Shown one piece after another: positions 25,883-34,383 of a DNA stretch of 64,000 nt (positions are counted from its first letter, which is position 1; the number at the start of each line of letters is the position of its first letter). The position numbers and the translations under genes are program-made. The notes under the pieces are model-generated. The model saw only the letters and a program-made list of their open reading frames with translations, was not told where the DNA came from and ran no database searches. Source of the stretch: an uncultured Actinomycetes bacterium (GTDB taxonomy: Bacteria > Actinomycetota > Thermoleophilia > Solirubrobacterales > 70-9); assembly GCA_946482365.1 (NCBI GenBank), contig CAMLQY010000007.1, positions 23,880 to 87,879 of the forward strand, given 5' to 3'.

Positions 25883-25972
25883 GCGGTAAGGCCATGCTAG
25901 CAACGTGTGGGGGGTGGGCGGAGGTCGTTGCAGCGGCTATGCAGGTGCTCTTGCGGGGCTGCTCTGTCTAGA

Positions 25973-26923
25973 GTGCCGCGGGTGGCGGGGGAATCTCACA
26001 GGGTCGCGGTCGTCGACATCGGCTCCAACTCGACGCGGCTGCTGATTGCGGACGTCGACGGGGGGCGGGTGTCGGAGGTCGAGCGGCAGAGCCGGGTGAC
26101 GCGGCTCGGGCGGGGGGTCGACCTCTCGGGCCAGCTCGCCGCCGAGGCGATCGAGGCGGCCTGCTCGGCGGTCGCCGACTACATGGCGATCTGCCGGGAG
26201 GCCGGCGTCGAGCGGATCGAGTCGATCGCGACCAGCGCCGTCCGCGACGCCTCCAACGGCGAGGCCTTCGTCGCCGAGCTGCGCGAGCGCTTCGCGCTTG
26301 CCGCCCGCGTGCTCGACGGCGAGGAGGAGGCGCGCCTCACATACATGGGGGCGACCGCTGAGCGCCCTCCGAGCGAGCCGACGCTGGTGGTCGACATCGG
26401 CGGCGGATCGACCGAGCTGATCGTCGGCACCGGCCAGGAGATCGGCTTCCACGCCTCGCTGCAGGCCGGCGTCGTGCGCCACACCGAGCGCCACCTCTCC
26501 AGCGACCCGCCGAGCGCACCGGAGCTGGAGGCGCTCGCCGCCGACGTGCGGACCCTCATAGAGGGCGCGGTCGCCGGAGAGCCGGATGCCCGCGCCGGGA
26601 CGGCAATCGCCGTCGCCGGCACACCGACCTCGCTGGCTTCGGTCGAGAAGGGCCTCGAGCCCTACGATCCCAAGCAAGTACACGGCCATACGCTCACCCT
26701 CCCCTCGATCCAGCGGCTCCTCTCGCAACTTGCATCTGCCCCTTTGTCCAATCGGATCGAAATAGCCGGCCTGCACCCCGACCGGGCGCCAAACATCGTC
26801 GCCGGAGTGGTGATCCTGGTCGAGACGATGCGCGCCTTCGGCCTCGAGCAGATCGAAGTCTCCGAGCACGACATCCTCTACGGCACCGCAATCTCAGCTG
26901 TATCGGCTCTGGACCGCGGGTAA
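25973..26923 (+). CDS. Exopolyphosphatase/pppGpp phosphatase, Ppx/GppA family
   Basis: A 316-aa protein (GTG 25973; GTG 25982 is an alternative). The actin-like ATPase fold is marked by DIGSNSTRLL (15-24), ATSAVRDASNG, EEARLTYMGA, the second phosphate loop VVDIGGGSTELIVG, and AVAGTPTSLASVE. These enzymes release phosphate from polyphosphate or convert pppGpp to ppGpp, linking phosphate storage and stringent response. The length matches the short, single-module actinobacterial forms without a C-terminal HD domain. No strong ribosome site is visible. Confidence 0.9.
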   Translation: MPRVAGESHRVAVVDIGSNSTRLLIADVDGGRVSEVERQSRVTRLGRGVDLSGQLAAEAIEAACSAVADYMAICREAGVERIESIATSAVRDASNGEAFVAELRERFALAARVLDGEEEARLTYMGATAERPPSEPTLVVDIGGGSTELIVGTGQEIGFHASLQAGVVRHTERHLSSDPPSAPELEALAADVRTLIEGAVAGEPDARAGTAIAVAGTPTSLASVEKGLEPYDPKQVHGHTLTLPSIQRLLSQLASAPLSNRIEIAGLHPDRAPNIVAGVVILVETMRAFGLEQIEVSEHDILYGTAISAVSALDRG

Positions 26924-27306
26924 CCCCGTATTCTCAACTTCGGGTCATTTCGTGATACCGCACGGCCAGATGAGGCTCTCCCAGGGGTACATATGGGTCA
27001 AGAAAGGGGTCGAACCCATAAAAGTTAGTAGGCTATCCCTACCTGTTTTCGAGTAGTTGCCGCAGAGACAACTAGACGTACCGGATAGGCGGGCACATAA
27101 TCGGCACATCGGGAAAGAGGTGGGGAATACCACCGCAGACTCGATATAGGACTCAGGCGATTGCCGCACAATGGCGCCTCCCGCCGCCTGAGTCCACTGA
27201 ATAAGAACTGGTCCCTGAAGACGTACCCCTGCCCGTCCTGGGGGACCACCTTGAATCGGCCGCCAGAGATGGCGGCCGGTTCTCGTCTGTGCCGGGTCGG
27301 CCGGGA
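26924..27306. other. 383-nt convergent intergenic gap with several hairpins; possible structured RNA
   Basis: No credible gene is seen here, and GC is low (roughly half) compared with the flanks. Several inverted repeats lie in a row: TAGTTG/CAACTA near 27051-27075, GGTGG/CCACC around 27119-27134, the perfect 11-bp GGACTCAGGCG/CGCCTGAGTCC at 27149-27195, and CGGCCGCC/GGCGGCCG at 27257-27278. The last may be the terminator of the minus-strand TPP-enzyme gene. A tRNA T-arm-like GGGTTCGACCCC occurs on the minus strand near 27010. It could be a small RNA gene or remnant of an integrated element. Confidence 0.35.
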
Positions 27307-28920
27307 TCAGGCCAGGTTCGACTTGCGCGGGTAGACGACCTCGGGGTCAGTGAGGACGTTGACCAGCGTCGGCCTACCCGATGCGAAGGCCCGCTCCAGC
27401 GCCGGGCGCAGCTCGCCGGGCTCGCGCACCAGGACTCCGTCGCAACCGAGCGCCTCGACCATCTGGTCGTAGCGCGTCTCGGGCCGCAGCTCCGCCGCCA
27501 CCGAGTAGCCGTAGAGGAACTTCATCGGGTGGTGCTCCAGGGCCCAGATGCCGTTGTTGCCCATCACGCCGACCACGGGGAGCCCGTGCCGGGCCATGGT
27601 GTCGAACTCCATCCCCGCGAAGCCGAAGGCGCCGTCGCCGAGCAGCAGGCAGACCTGCCGGCCGGGATGTGCGAGCTTCGCCCCGATCGCCTGGCCGGGC
27701 CCGGCCCCGAGGCAGCCGAACGGCCCCGGGTCCATCCAGCAGCCGGGCTGGTAGGTGTCGACGAAGCGGCCCGCGTAGGAGACGAAGTCGCCGCCGTCGC
27801 CGACGACGACCGCGTCGCGCTCGAGCACTTCGCCGAGCTCCTTGTAGACGCGGACCGGGTGCAGCGGCGAGCGGGTGTCGTTCAGCTCCTCCTGCTCGGC
27901 CGCGCGCTTCTCCTCCTCGATCCTGCGCAGCTCCGCCAGCCAGGGACCGGTGCGCCGCCCTCCCCCACCCCCCACCGCCTCGCGGATCGCGGCCAGGCTG
28001 GCGGCGACGTCGCCGACCAGGTCGAGCTGCGGGGCGCGGTTGGCGCTCAGCGCGTTCGGCGCCGCGTCGAGCCGGATCAGCTTCGCCTCCTCGGCGACGG
28101 AGGCCCCGAAGCCGAGCCGGAAGTCGAGCGGGACGCCGATCACCAGCGCCACGTCGGCGCCGCCGAGCCCGGCCCCGCGGGCACGGCTGAAGGCAAGCTC
28201 GTGGTCCGCGGGCAGGCAGCCGCGGCCGAGGCCGTTGAGGAAGACGGGGATCCCGAGCGTCTCGGCGAGCGCCCGCAGCTCGTCCTCGCCCCGCCCCCAG
28301 TAGAGGCCGCTGCCGGCCATGATCGCCGGGCGCTCGGCAGCCGCCAGCAGGGCGGCCGCCTCCTCGACCCCCTCCGCCGGCCCGGCCCCGGCCTGCGGCG
28401 CGGCCGGTATCTCCGCGTCGCCCTCGGTGAAGACGACGTCCAGCGGATAGTCGACGAAGGTCGGGCCGCCGGGGGCGGCGAGGGCGAGGTCGAGCGCGGC
28501 GGCGGTGCGGGCGGCGATCTGACCGGGGTCCTTGACGGTCTCGGCCGACTTGACCAGCGGCGAGACGAAGGGCAGGTGGTCGATCTCCTGCAGCGAGCCC
28601 GAGCCCCAGCGCAGCTCCGGCGCCCTCCCGCCCAGGATGCAGACCGGCGAGCAGTTCGCCTGCGCGCCGGCGATCGCGCTGATCCCGTTCGTCACCCCCG
28701 GCCCGGCCGTCAGCGCCGCGACCCCGACCCCCCGCGTAGCCTTGGCGAAACCCTCGGCCGCGAAGGCGGCGGTCTGCTCGTGGCGGACGTCGACGATCTC
28801 GATCCCCTCCGCCCTGCAGCCGTCGTATATGGAGAACAGGTGGCCTCCGGAGAGCGTGAAGAGGTGCGAAACCCCCCTGGACTTCAACGCCTTCGCGACT
28901 ATCCGCCCGCCATGCTCCAT
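27307..28920 (-). CDS. Thiamine-pyrophosphate enzyme, acetolactate-synthase-like
   Basis: The 537-aa protein has the three domains of the POX/ALS family. The catalytic Glu48 is in RHEQTAAFAAEG, and the TPP/Mg motif runs from GDGAFGF to MGNN near 435-463. The middle domain begins near AERPAIMAGSGLYWG. Members include acetolactate synthase, oxalyl-CoA decarboxylase and benzaldehyde lyase; no regulatory subunit or branched-chain genes are nearby, so it need not be a biosynthetic IlvB. A TATAGG hexamer lies 9 nt before the ATG with no ribosome site, suggesting a leaderless mRNA. Substrate unknown. Confidence 0.85.
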   Translation of the reverse strand: MEHGGRIVAKALKSRGVSHLFTLSGGHLFSIYDGCRAEGIEIVDVRHEQTAAFAAEGFAKATRGVGVAALTAGPGVTNGISAIAGAQANCSPVCILGGRAPELRWGSGSLQEIDHLPFVSPLVKSAETVKDPGQIAARTAAALDLALAAPGGPTFVDYPLDVVFTEGDAEIPAAPQAGAGPAEGVEEAAALLAAAERPAIMAGSGLYWGRGEDELRALAETLGIPVFLNGLGRGCLPADHELAFSRARGAGLGGADVALVIGVPLDFRLGFGASVAEEAKLIRLDAAPNALSANRAPQLDLVGDVAASLAAIREAVGGGGGRRTGPWLAELRRIEEEKRAAEQEELNDTRSPLHPVRVYKELGEVLERDAVVVGDGGDFVSYAGRFVDTYQPGCWMDPGPFGCLGAGPGQAIGAKLAHPGRQVCLLLGDGAFGFAGMEFDTMARHGLPVVGVMGNNGIWALEHHPMKFLYGYSVAAELRPETRYDQMVEALGCDGVLVREPGELRPALERAFASGRPTLVNVLTDPEVVYPRKSNLA

Positions 28921-28929
28921 CGATTCGAG

Positions 28930-28935
28930 CCTATA
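28930..28935 (-). promoter_or_regulatory. -10-like TATAGG for the TPP-enzyme gene
   Basis: On the minus strand TATAGG is followed by nine bases and then the ATG at 28920. No Shine-Dalgarno is present between them. The spacing resembles that at the autokinase and foldase genes and fits a leaderless or nearly leaderless transcript. Confidence 0.4.
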
Positions 28936-28960
28936 GGGAGTTCACGGCTACCATCGTCGT

Positions 28961-29047
28961 GCCCGGGTGGCGAAATTGGCAAAAGCGGCGCCCTTAAAAG
29001 GCGTTGCCCCACTGGGGGGCTTGCGGGTTCGAGTCCCGCCCCGGGCA
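28961..29047 (+). tRNA. tRNA-Leu (anticodon TAA)
   Basis: An 87-nt class II tRNA. The acceptor arms GCCCGGG and CCCGGGC pair fully, with discriminator A at 29047. The anticodon loop CTTAAAA gives TAA, reading UUA codons, which are rare in this GC-rich genome. A long variable arm (GTTGCCCCACTGGGGGGCTT region) and the T-arm GGGTTCGAGTCCC are present. CCA is not encoded. Confidence 0.95.
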
Positions 29048-29166
29048 CTCATCTTGGATTCATAAAGTCGCACTAAAAACTGCTGAGGTACCGCAACTAT
29101 GCCGGTGCTACGGTGTCCCTGAGCTAGAAGACAAACGCCTTCCCTGGCTGCTCTTGGAGGAATCGC

Positions 29167-30657
29167 TTGGAGGCTTCAGCTCTCACACACGCCAGTCGCC
29201 GCGGACTCCTAGCCCGGCGTTCCCCGCTTCTCAAGCTGCAGGGGGACGATCGCCTGATCGCGATGGCCCGCGCCGGCAATCCCGGTGCGTTCGAGGCGAT
29301 CGTCGACCGCTACCAGAGCCGCCTGCTCGGCTTCTGCCGCCAGATGCTCCGCTCGACCGAGGACGCCGAAGACGTCCTGCAGGAGGTCTTCGTCAACGCC
29401 TACCGGGCGATGCTCGCCGACGAGCGCGAGATCAACCTGCGCCCGTGGCTCTACCGGATCGCCCGCAACCGCTGCCTCAACCACCTGCGCAAACCCACCG
29501 CCGACGCGCAGGAATCGATGGACATGGTGCCGGTGATCGAGGCCGCCTCGACCGCCGAGAAGGTCCACAACCGCGAGGAGTTCCGCCAGCTCCTAGCCGA
29601 CGTCGGCAAGCTTCCCGAGACCCAGCGCTCGGCCCTGCTGCTGCGCGAGATGGACGCGATGTCCTACGAGGAGATCGCGCAGGCGATGGAGACCAGCGTG
29701 CCCTCGGTCAAGTCGCTGCTGGTGCGAGCGCGGATCAGCCTCGCCGAGGCGAGCCAGGCGCGTCAGCTGACCTGCGGCGAGGTCCGCGTCGACCTGGCCG
29801 AGGCGGCCGAGGGGTTGCGCAAGCTCTCCGGTCCGGTCCGCCGCCACGTCCGCGACTGCGAGGAGTGCGCCGACTTCCGCTCCCAGCTGCGCTCCAACGA
29901 CAAGGTGCTCGCCGCGCTGGTCCCGGTGGGACCGCTGCTCGCGCTGAAGGGCTTCATCCTCTCCAAGCTTGGCCTGGGAGGAGCAGGTGCCGGTGGTGCC
30001 GCGACCGCAACGGGGACCGGCGCCACCGGGGCCGGCGCAGTCGGCGGCGTCAGCGCCGCTCTCGGTGGCGGCAGCGCTGCCGGAGGCATCGGCGCCGTGG
30101 GCAGCGCGATCGGCACGAAGGCCGTGGCCGGCGTCGTCACCGCGGCCGTGATCACCGCCGGCGCGGTCGAGGTGAAGCACCAGACCGAACCGGCGCCGGT
30201 GAGCAGCGCCCCGGCGAAGATCTCACGCGTCGACGCAGGCCCGAGGGCTGCGGTCGCGCCCGCCCACACCGCGGCGATCGCCACCGACAGCCCGCCCGCC
30301 GCGGCGCCCGCCCCCGAACCGGCGCCGGCCCCCGAGGCCGAGACCGTTACGACCGAAGCGGGAGCGACCACGGCACCCGCCGACGAGGGCGCACCTGGCG
30401 GCAACGGCGGCGGAGAAGCCGAGGCGGAGGACACGACGAAAACCTCGACCGGGATCGACGGGGCCGCGCCCTCCGCGGGCGCCGGGGCACCGGCCGGCGG
30501 CGGCACCGTCGTAGTGACGGTGGGGGCCACCAGCCCCGAACCGGCGCCTGCGCCCCCCGCCGAAAGCTCGCCGCCGCCGCCGGCCGAAAGCTCGCCGCCG
30601 GCCGAATCGGCACCGCCCGCGGCCTCCTCCATGGACACCCCGGAAGAAGGGGAATAG
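29167..30657 (+). CDS. ECF sigma factor fused to a zinc-binding anti-sigma-like domain and Pro/Ala-rich tail
   Basis: From TTG 29167 (GGAGGAA six to seven bases upstream) the protein has 496 aa. Sigma region 2 spans about 25-105 (DAEDVLQEVFVNAYRA, WLYRIARNRCLNHLRK) and region 4 about 140-195 (LPETQRSALLLREMDAMSYEEIA, VPSVKSLLVRAR). It continues into a ZAS-like zinc motif, Cys203 with His227-x3-Cys231-x2-Cys234, normally found in separate anti-sigma factors. A Gly/Ala-rich stretch with a hydrophobic segment near 318-335 and a long Pro/Ala/Glu tail (about 340-496) follow. It may be a membrane-tethered sigma factor controlled in cis. No separate anti-sigma gene is adjacent. Confidence 0.85.
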   Translation: MEASALTHASRRGLLARRSPLLKLQGDDRLIAMARAGNPGAFEAIVDRYQSRLLGFCRQMLRSTEDAEDVLQEVFVNAYRAMLADEREINLRPWLYRIARNRCLNHLRKPTADAQESMDMVPVIEAASTAEKVHNREEFRQLLADVGKLPETQRSALLLREMDAMSYEEIAQAMETSVPSVKSLLVRARISLAEASQARQLTCGEVRVDLAEAAEGLRKLSGPVRRHVRDCEECADFRSQLRSNDKVLAALVPVGPLLALKGFILSKLGLGGAGAGGAATATGTGATGAGAVGGVSAALGGGSAAGGIGAVGSAIGTKAVAGVVTAAVITAGAVEVKHQTEPAPVSSAPAKISRVDAGPRAAVAPAHTAAIATDSPPAAAPAPEPAPAPEAETVTTEAGATTAPADEGAPGGNGGGEAEAEDTTKTSTGIDGAAPSAGAGAPAGGGTVVVTVGATSPEPAPAPPAESSPPPPAESSPPAESAPPAASSMDTPEEGE

Positions 30658-30664
30658 CAGCGGC

Positions 30665-31381
30665 TCAGCCGGTCGTGTGGGACTCCCCCGGGGCGAGGAC
30701 CACGACCTGCGAGGAGGTCTTCCCCTCGACCTCCGACTTGAAGGCCTGGGCGTCGGCGGCGATCGGCGGGAAGGTGTCGTAGTGCATCGGGATCACCGTG
30801 CCGGCACCGATGAACTCGGCCGCGACGGCCCCGTCGTGGCGGTCCATCGTGTAGTGGCCGCCGATCGGCAACAGCGCGACGTCAACCGGGTTGCGCTCGG
30901 CGATCAGCTTCATGTCGCCAAAGAGGCAGGTGTCGCCGGCGTGGTAGACGGTGAGGCCGCCGATCTCGATCAGCAGGCCGGCCGGCGTCCCCGTGACCGT
31001 GCCCGGGGTGGGGCTGTAGGGAGCGTCTGCGGAGCCGGAGATCGTGCTCGTGTGCCAAGCGGGGACCAGCTTCACCCAGCCCCAGTCGAAGCGGACGGTG
31101 CCGCCGAGGTTCGGGTCGTGGACCTTCTCCACGCCCTGCTCTTCGAGCCAGTTGGCGACCTCGACGATCGCCACGCACTCGGCACCGGTGCGGGTGGCGA
31201 CGCCAACCGCGTCGGCGATGTGGTCGGCGTGGCCGTGCGAGACGACGACGTGGGTCGGCTCGACCTCCTCGGCACTCGCCACCGCGGCCGGGTTGTTGGG
31301 CTCGAGGAAGGGGTCGACCAGGACCCTGGTGTCCCCCTCGCTCAGCTCGAAGCACGAATGGCCATGGAACCTGATCTCCAT
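30665..31381 (-). CDS. UPF0173 metal-dependent hydrolase (metallo-beta-lactamase fold)
   Basis: The 238-aa protein opens with MEIRFHGHSCFEL and has the metal-binding block SHGHADHI near residue 50-57, a histidine in PAWHTST, Asp in YHAGDTCLFGDM and a final His in IPMHYDTFPP. This set defines the UPF0173/YtkL-like metallo-hydrolases, close to RNase Z-type and lactonase enzymes. The substrate is unknown. It is followed by two minus-strand genes only 1-22 nt apart in the upstream direction, so all three may be co-transcribed. Confidence 0.85.
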   Translation of the reverse strand: MEIRFHGHSCFELSEGDTRVLVDPFLEPNNPAAVASAEEVEPTHVVVSHGHADHIADAVGVATRTGAECVAIVEVANWLEEQGVEKVHDPNLGGTVRFDWGWVKLVPAWHTSTISGSADAPYSPTPGTVTGTPAGLLIEIGGLTVYHAGDTCLFGDMKLIAERNPVDVALLPIGGHYTMDRHDGAVAAEFIGAGTVIPMHYDTFPPIAADAQAFKSEVEGKTSSQVVVLAPGESHTTG

Positions 31382-31382
31382 C

Positions 31383-31706
31383 TCAGCTCTCTCCTTCTGT
31401 CTCGGTGTCGTTCAGCTCCTCGCGGAGCGCCCAGCCGACTGCCACCCCGACCATCATTCCCATCCTCGCCTCCTCGGCGAGCAGCGAGCGCACCGCGGCG
31501 ACGCGCTCGTCGGGATCCGGCACGGTCGCGGCCCGCAGCGACTCCCCCTCGTGGGACTCGCCGAACCAGCCCCCCTCGGCGAGGGCGGCGGCGAGGACCC
31601 TCTGGAGCTGTGGCGCGGCATGGGCGACGATGCGCTCCGCCTCGGCGAAGCGCTCGGCGTCGAGGAGCCGCTCGATCGCGGCGTCCAGCTGCTCGTCGGA
31701 GGGCAC
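31383..31706 (-). CDS. Small helical protein of unknown function
   Basis: I do not recognise this 107-aa protein. GTG 31706 is chosen because the frame upstream is Arg/Ala-rich and overlaps the neighbouring gene. It begins VPSDEQLDAAIERLLDAERFAEAERIVAHAAPQL, a TPR-like helical hairpin, and has a short hydrophobic MGMMVGVAVGWAL segment near the C-terminus. It lies one base upstream of the UPF0173 gene and is probably translated with it. Sequence between the Met at 31787 and this start is not convincing as coding. Confidence 0.55.
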   Translation of the reverse strand: MPSDEQLDAAIERLLDAERFAEAERIVAHAAPQLQRVLAAALAEGGWFGESHEGESLRAATVPDPDERVAAVRSLLAEEARMGMMVGVAVGWALREELNDTETEGES

Positions 31707-31728
31707 GGCGAGGAGCCTAGCCGCCCGG

Positions 31729-32496
31729 CTACTCGCGCAGGGCCGATGCGGCCAGGCCGGCAAGGCCCCCGACGGCGCCGCCGGCAAGCCCCGCGAAGGG
31801 GTCGGCAGTGGACTCGAAGACCGGCAGGGCGAGCAGGACCGCGGCGGCGACCAGGACGCCGACCGCGTCGTAGTCTGCGTCGATCGCGCCGCGGGTCTCG
31901 GCCCGGCGGATCGCGAACCAGGCGGCCAGCGCGCCGAGCGCCATGCCGTTGCCGCCGGCGATCACCTCGACGCCGCCGGCGGCGTTGGCGATTCCGGCGG
32001 CGGCGAGCATCCCCAGCGACCCGCAGCCGACCAACAGCAGGGCCGTGGCGGGAGTGCCCAGCCGGCGCTCGAGGCCGGTCGCGAAGATCGCCAGGCCGAC
32101 GGCGACGACAAAGAGGTAGCCGACGTCGACGTAGGCGAAGGGCGCGGTGAGGAAGCGCCACCACTGGTCCGCGAACGGGACGATCAGGCCGCCGAAGGTG
32201 CCGATCGGGTCTCCGGTCAGCTTCTGCACCAGCAGCATCGCGGCGGGACCGAGGATCGCCGCCGCCGTGGCGTAGGGGCGGAAGGGGCGCGGCGGGCCTT
32301 CTGGGCGCTTACGGCGGTGGAGCCTGGGGCGGGAACGGCGTCGGGGCTTGGGCTCCAGCCCATCTCCGCGGCGTTCCAGCTTCGGCGCCCGCTTGCGCAG
32401 GCGGGCGCCGCAGTAGGGGCACTCGGTCACGTAGGGGCTGACCTCCGACCCGCAGTTCTTGCAGACGACGCTGAGCTCGGTCTCGCTCATGGTCAT
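31729..32496 (-). CDS. Zinc-ribbon, rhomboid-like membrane protein lacking the catalytic serine
   Basis: The 255-aa protein starts near ATG 32496 (or 32490). It has an N-terminal zinc ribbon CKNC-x14-CPYC, a very basic linker (KRAPKLERRGDGLEPKPRRRSRP) and six or so membrane helices. The helical part looks like a rhomboid: WWRFLTAPFAYVDVGYLF matches the loop-1 WR region, and GGNGMALGALAAW matches the GxSG active-site helix, but with Asn in place of Ser; the partner His is also not evident. It is therefore likely a pseudoprotease or a related fold with another role. Confidence 0.7.
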   Translation of the reverse strand: MTMSETELSVVCKNCGSEVSPYVTECPYCGARLRKRAPKLERRGDGLEPKPRRRSRPRLHRRKRPEGPPRPFRPYATAAAILGPAAMLLVQKLTGDPIGTFGGLIVPFADQWWRFLTAPFAYVDVGYLFVVAVGLAIFATGLERRLGTPATALLLVGCGSLGMLAAAGIANAAGGVEVIAGGNGMALGALAAWFAIRRAETRGAIDADYDAVGVLVAAAVLLALPVFESTADPFAGLAGGAVGGLAGLAASALRE

Positions 32497-32582
32497 CCGA
32501 GGATAACCGCCCCCCGGAAGCCGCTTGTGGAGAGGTTGCGGTGACATACTGGGGCTGCACCCGTCTTCTAGGAGGAATAAGC

Positions 32583-33503
32583 GTGGAGTTGAAGAGCCTG
32601 ACCGAGCAGAAATCGCTGCTGGCGACCCTGCCCCCCGGCAAACGAGCGCGCCTGAGGCGCCTGCTGTTCGAGTTCGGGCCGGGCAACGGCACCCTGATGC
32701 TGCTGCCGATCGACCAGGGCATCGAGCACGGCCCGCGGGACTTCTTCCCCAACCCGGCGTCGAAGGACCCCGACTACCAGTTCCGGCTCGCCGCCGAGGC
32801 CGGGTACTCGGCCCTCGCCTGCCAGATCGGGATGGCGACCAAGTACTACCCCGACTACGCCGGCCAGGTGCCGCTGATCCTCAAGGTCAACGGCAAGACC
32901 GACGTCCCCTCCTCCGCCAAGGCGCTCTCGACCTGCAATGCCAGCGTCGAGGACGCGGTGCGGCTCGGCGCCGACGCGGTCGGCTACACCCTCTACGTCG
33001 GCTCGCCGCGCCAGGACGAGGACCTCGCCCAGCTGCGGACCGTGCGCGAAGACTGCGACCGCTTCGGGATGCCGCTGATCGTCTGGTCCTACCCGCGCGG
33101 CGAGGCGATCGACGCCAAGGGCGGCGCCGGCTCCTTCTACGCGATCGACTACGCGGCGCGGATGGCGATGGAGATGGGCGCCGACGTGGTCAAGCTCAAC
33201 ATGCCGAAGATCGACCAGGACAAGGACAAGGACGCCCCCGCCCCCTACAACGAGATGCAGATCGACCAGGCGGAGGCGATCCGCCAGTGCGTCGAGTCCG
33301 CCGGCCGCTCGCTGGTGGTGCTCTCGGGCGGCTCCAAGGTCGACGACGAGACGGTGCTGACGAACACGCGCGAGGTCATGGAGGCGGGCGGCTCCGGTGT
33401 GATCTTCGGCCGCAACGTCTGGCAGCGCGAGTGGAACGACGCTCTGGAGATCATCGCCCAGATCAAAGAGACGCTGCTCTCGTCCGTGAGGCGCATCCCG
33501 TAG
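32583..33503 (+). CDS. Class I fructose-bisphosphate aldolase, archaeal/DhnA type
   Basis: From GTG 32583, with AGGAGG seven bases upstream, the protein has 306 aa. It is a TIM-barrel aldolase of the DhnA/FbaB group: LPIDQGIEHGPRDFF at the N-terminus, ADAVGYTLYVGSP, LIVWSYPRG, and the Schiff-base lysine strand ADVVKLNMPK, followed by LSGGSKVDD and GVIFGRNVWQRE (phosphate loop). It splits fructose-1,6-bisphosphate to DHAP and glyceraldehyde-3-phosphate in glycolysis/gluconeogenesis. The very good ribosome site fits high expression. Enolase is encoded 5 kb downstream. Confidence 0.9.
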   Translation: MELKSLTEQKSLLATLPPGKRARLRRLLFEFGPGNGTLMLLPIDQGIEHGPRDFFPNPASKDPDYQFRLAAEAGYSALACQIGMATKYYPDYAGQVPLILKVNGKTDVPSSAKALSTCNASVEDAVRLGADAVGYTLYVGSPRQDEDLAQLRTVREDCDRFGMPLIVWSYPRGEAIDAKGGAGSFYAIDYAARMAMEMGADVVKLNMPKIDQDKDKDAPAPYNEMQIDQAEAIRQCVESAGRSLVVLSGGSKVDDETVLTNTREVMEAGGSGVIFGRNVWQREWNDALEIIAQIKETLLSSVRRIP

Positions 33504-33512
33504 GCACCTCCC

Positions 33513-34013
33513 ATGAGTAGGGGGACGATCGGCAGCTTGGCTCTGCTGGTCGTCGTCGCCCTGCTGATCCTGCGGCCCTGGGAGGGGGGCCGGGACGAAG
33601 GGCCGGCCGAGGCCGTCGCCGTCGTCACCCGCGTGGTCGATGGCGACACGGTCGAGGCGCGGATCGGCGGCGAGGTCGAGGACGTCCGCTACATCGGGGT
33701 CGACACGCCCGAGACCGTCAAGCCCGGGGCGCCCGTGCAGTGCTTCGGGCCGCGCGCCTCGACCTTCAACCACCACCTGGTCGAGGGCCGGCGGGTGCGG
33801 CTGGTCTTCGGCGCCGAGCGCCGCGACACCTACGGGAGGCTGCTCGCCTACGTCTACCTGGGACGCCGGTTCGTCAACGCGAGCCTGGTCCGGCGGGGGC
33901 TGGCGCGCACGCTGACGATCCCGCCCAACGACCGTTTCGCGCCGCTGCTGCGCAGGCTCGAGCTGAGCGCCGCACGGGCGGGGCGGGGCCTCTGGGGCGC
34001 CTGCCCTCCGTAA
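33513..34013 (+). CDS. Thermonuclease (staphylococcal-nuclease homologue), membrane-anchored or secreted
   Basis: The 166-aa protein has an N-terminal hydrophobic segment (about 6-21, GSLALLVVVALLIL) that acts as a signal or anchor. The SNase OB-fold follows: VVDGDTVEARI, RYIGVDTPETVKPG (calcium and catalytic Glu region) and RDTYGRLLAYVYL (catalytic Arg), then VRRGLAR. It would cut DNA and RNA outside the cell. It begins nine bases after the aldolase stop, but functional linkage is not obvious. Confidence 0.88.
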   Translation: MSRGTIGSLALLVVVALLILRPWEGGRDEGPAEAVAVVTRVVDGDTVEARIGGEVEDVRYIGVDTPETVKPGAPVQCFGPRASTFNHHLVEGRRVRLVFGAERRDTYGRLLAYVYLGRRFVNASLVRRGLARTLTIPPNDRFAPLLRRLELSAARAGRGLWGACPP

Positions 34014-34099
34014 CGTCGTGACGAATCGCACAGTTCCTGCCCCTGCAAGGGCTCGTTCGCCTTTGCTACGGTCCCCCGCGGCCCCCGGGCCACCCGACC

Positions 34100-34339
34100 A
34101 TGCGCATGCGTCAGAGCATCTCCCAGTTCGAGACGGCCTTCGAGCAGGAGACATCACTGGAGCGCCGCCGCCGCGAGCAGCTTCGGCGGCGGGCCGCCAA
34201 CCGTTCGCGGGCGCGCCGGATCACCCGCAGCGAGCAGGAGAGCAAGGTGCGCTTCAGCGTCCTCGCCGTCTGCCTCACCGTGACCGTGGTCGTCGTCGTC
34301 GTATCCATGTTCGAGGCGCTCGCCTTCCTGATGGCGTAG
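34100..34339 (+). CDS. Small single-pass membrane protein of unknown function
   Basis: I do not recognise this 79-aa protein. The first 50 residues are helical and very basic (SLERRRREQLRRRAANRSRARRI), and the C-terminal 27 residues form one strongly hydrophobic helix (VLAVCLTVTVVVVVVSMF). That layout suggests a tail-anchored protein with a DNA- or RNA-binding cytoplasmic part. Start ATG 34100 or ATG 34106. It lies between the nuclease gene and another unknown gene on the same strand. Confidence 0.6.
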   Translation: MRMRQSISQFETAFEQETSLERRRREQLRRRAANRSRARRITRSEQESKVRFSVLAVCLTVTVVVVVVSMFEALAFLMA

Positions 34340-34383
34340 CGGCCGTGCGCCCGACCCTCCCGGTTGAATAGACTCGCGCGCCG

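Noticed and set aside
26995..27035. Partial tRNA or tmRNA on the minus strand
   Set aside because: Only a T-arm-like GGGTTCGACCCC is present; no acceptor stem, anticodon arm or tag frame could be built.
27025..27249. A 74-aa minus-strand frame in the convergent gap
   Set aside because: No ribosome site, no similarity that I can recognise, and it crosses several hairpins; better left as noncoding.
30665..32547. Long + strand frames antisense to the metallo-hydrolase and rhomboid-like genes
   Set aside because: They lack domains and start signals, whereas the minus-strand genes have clear motifs.
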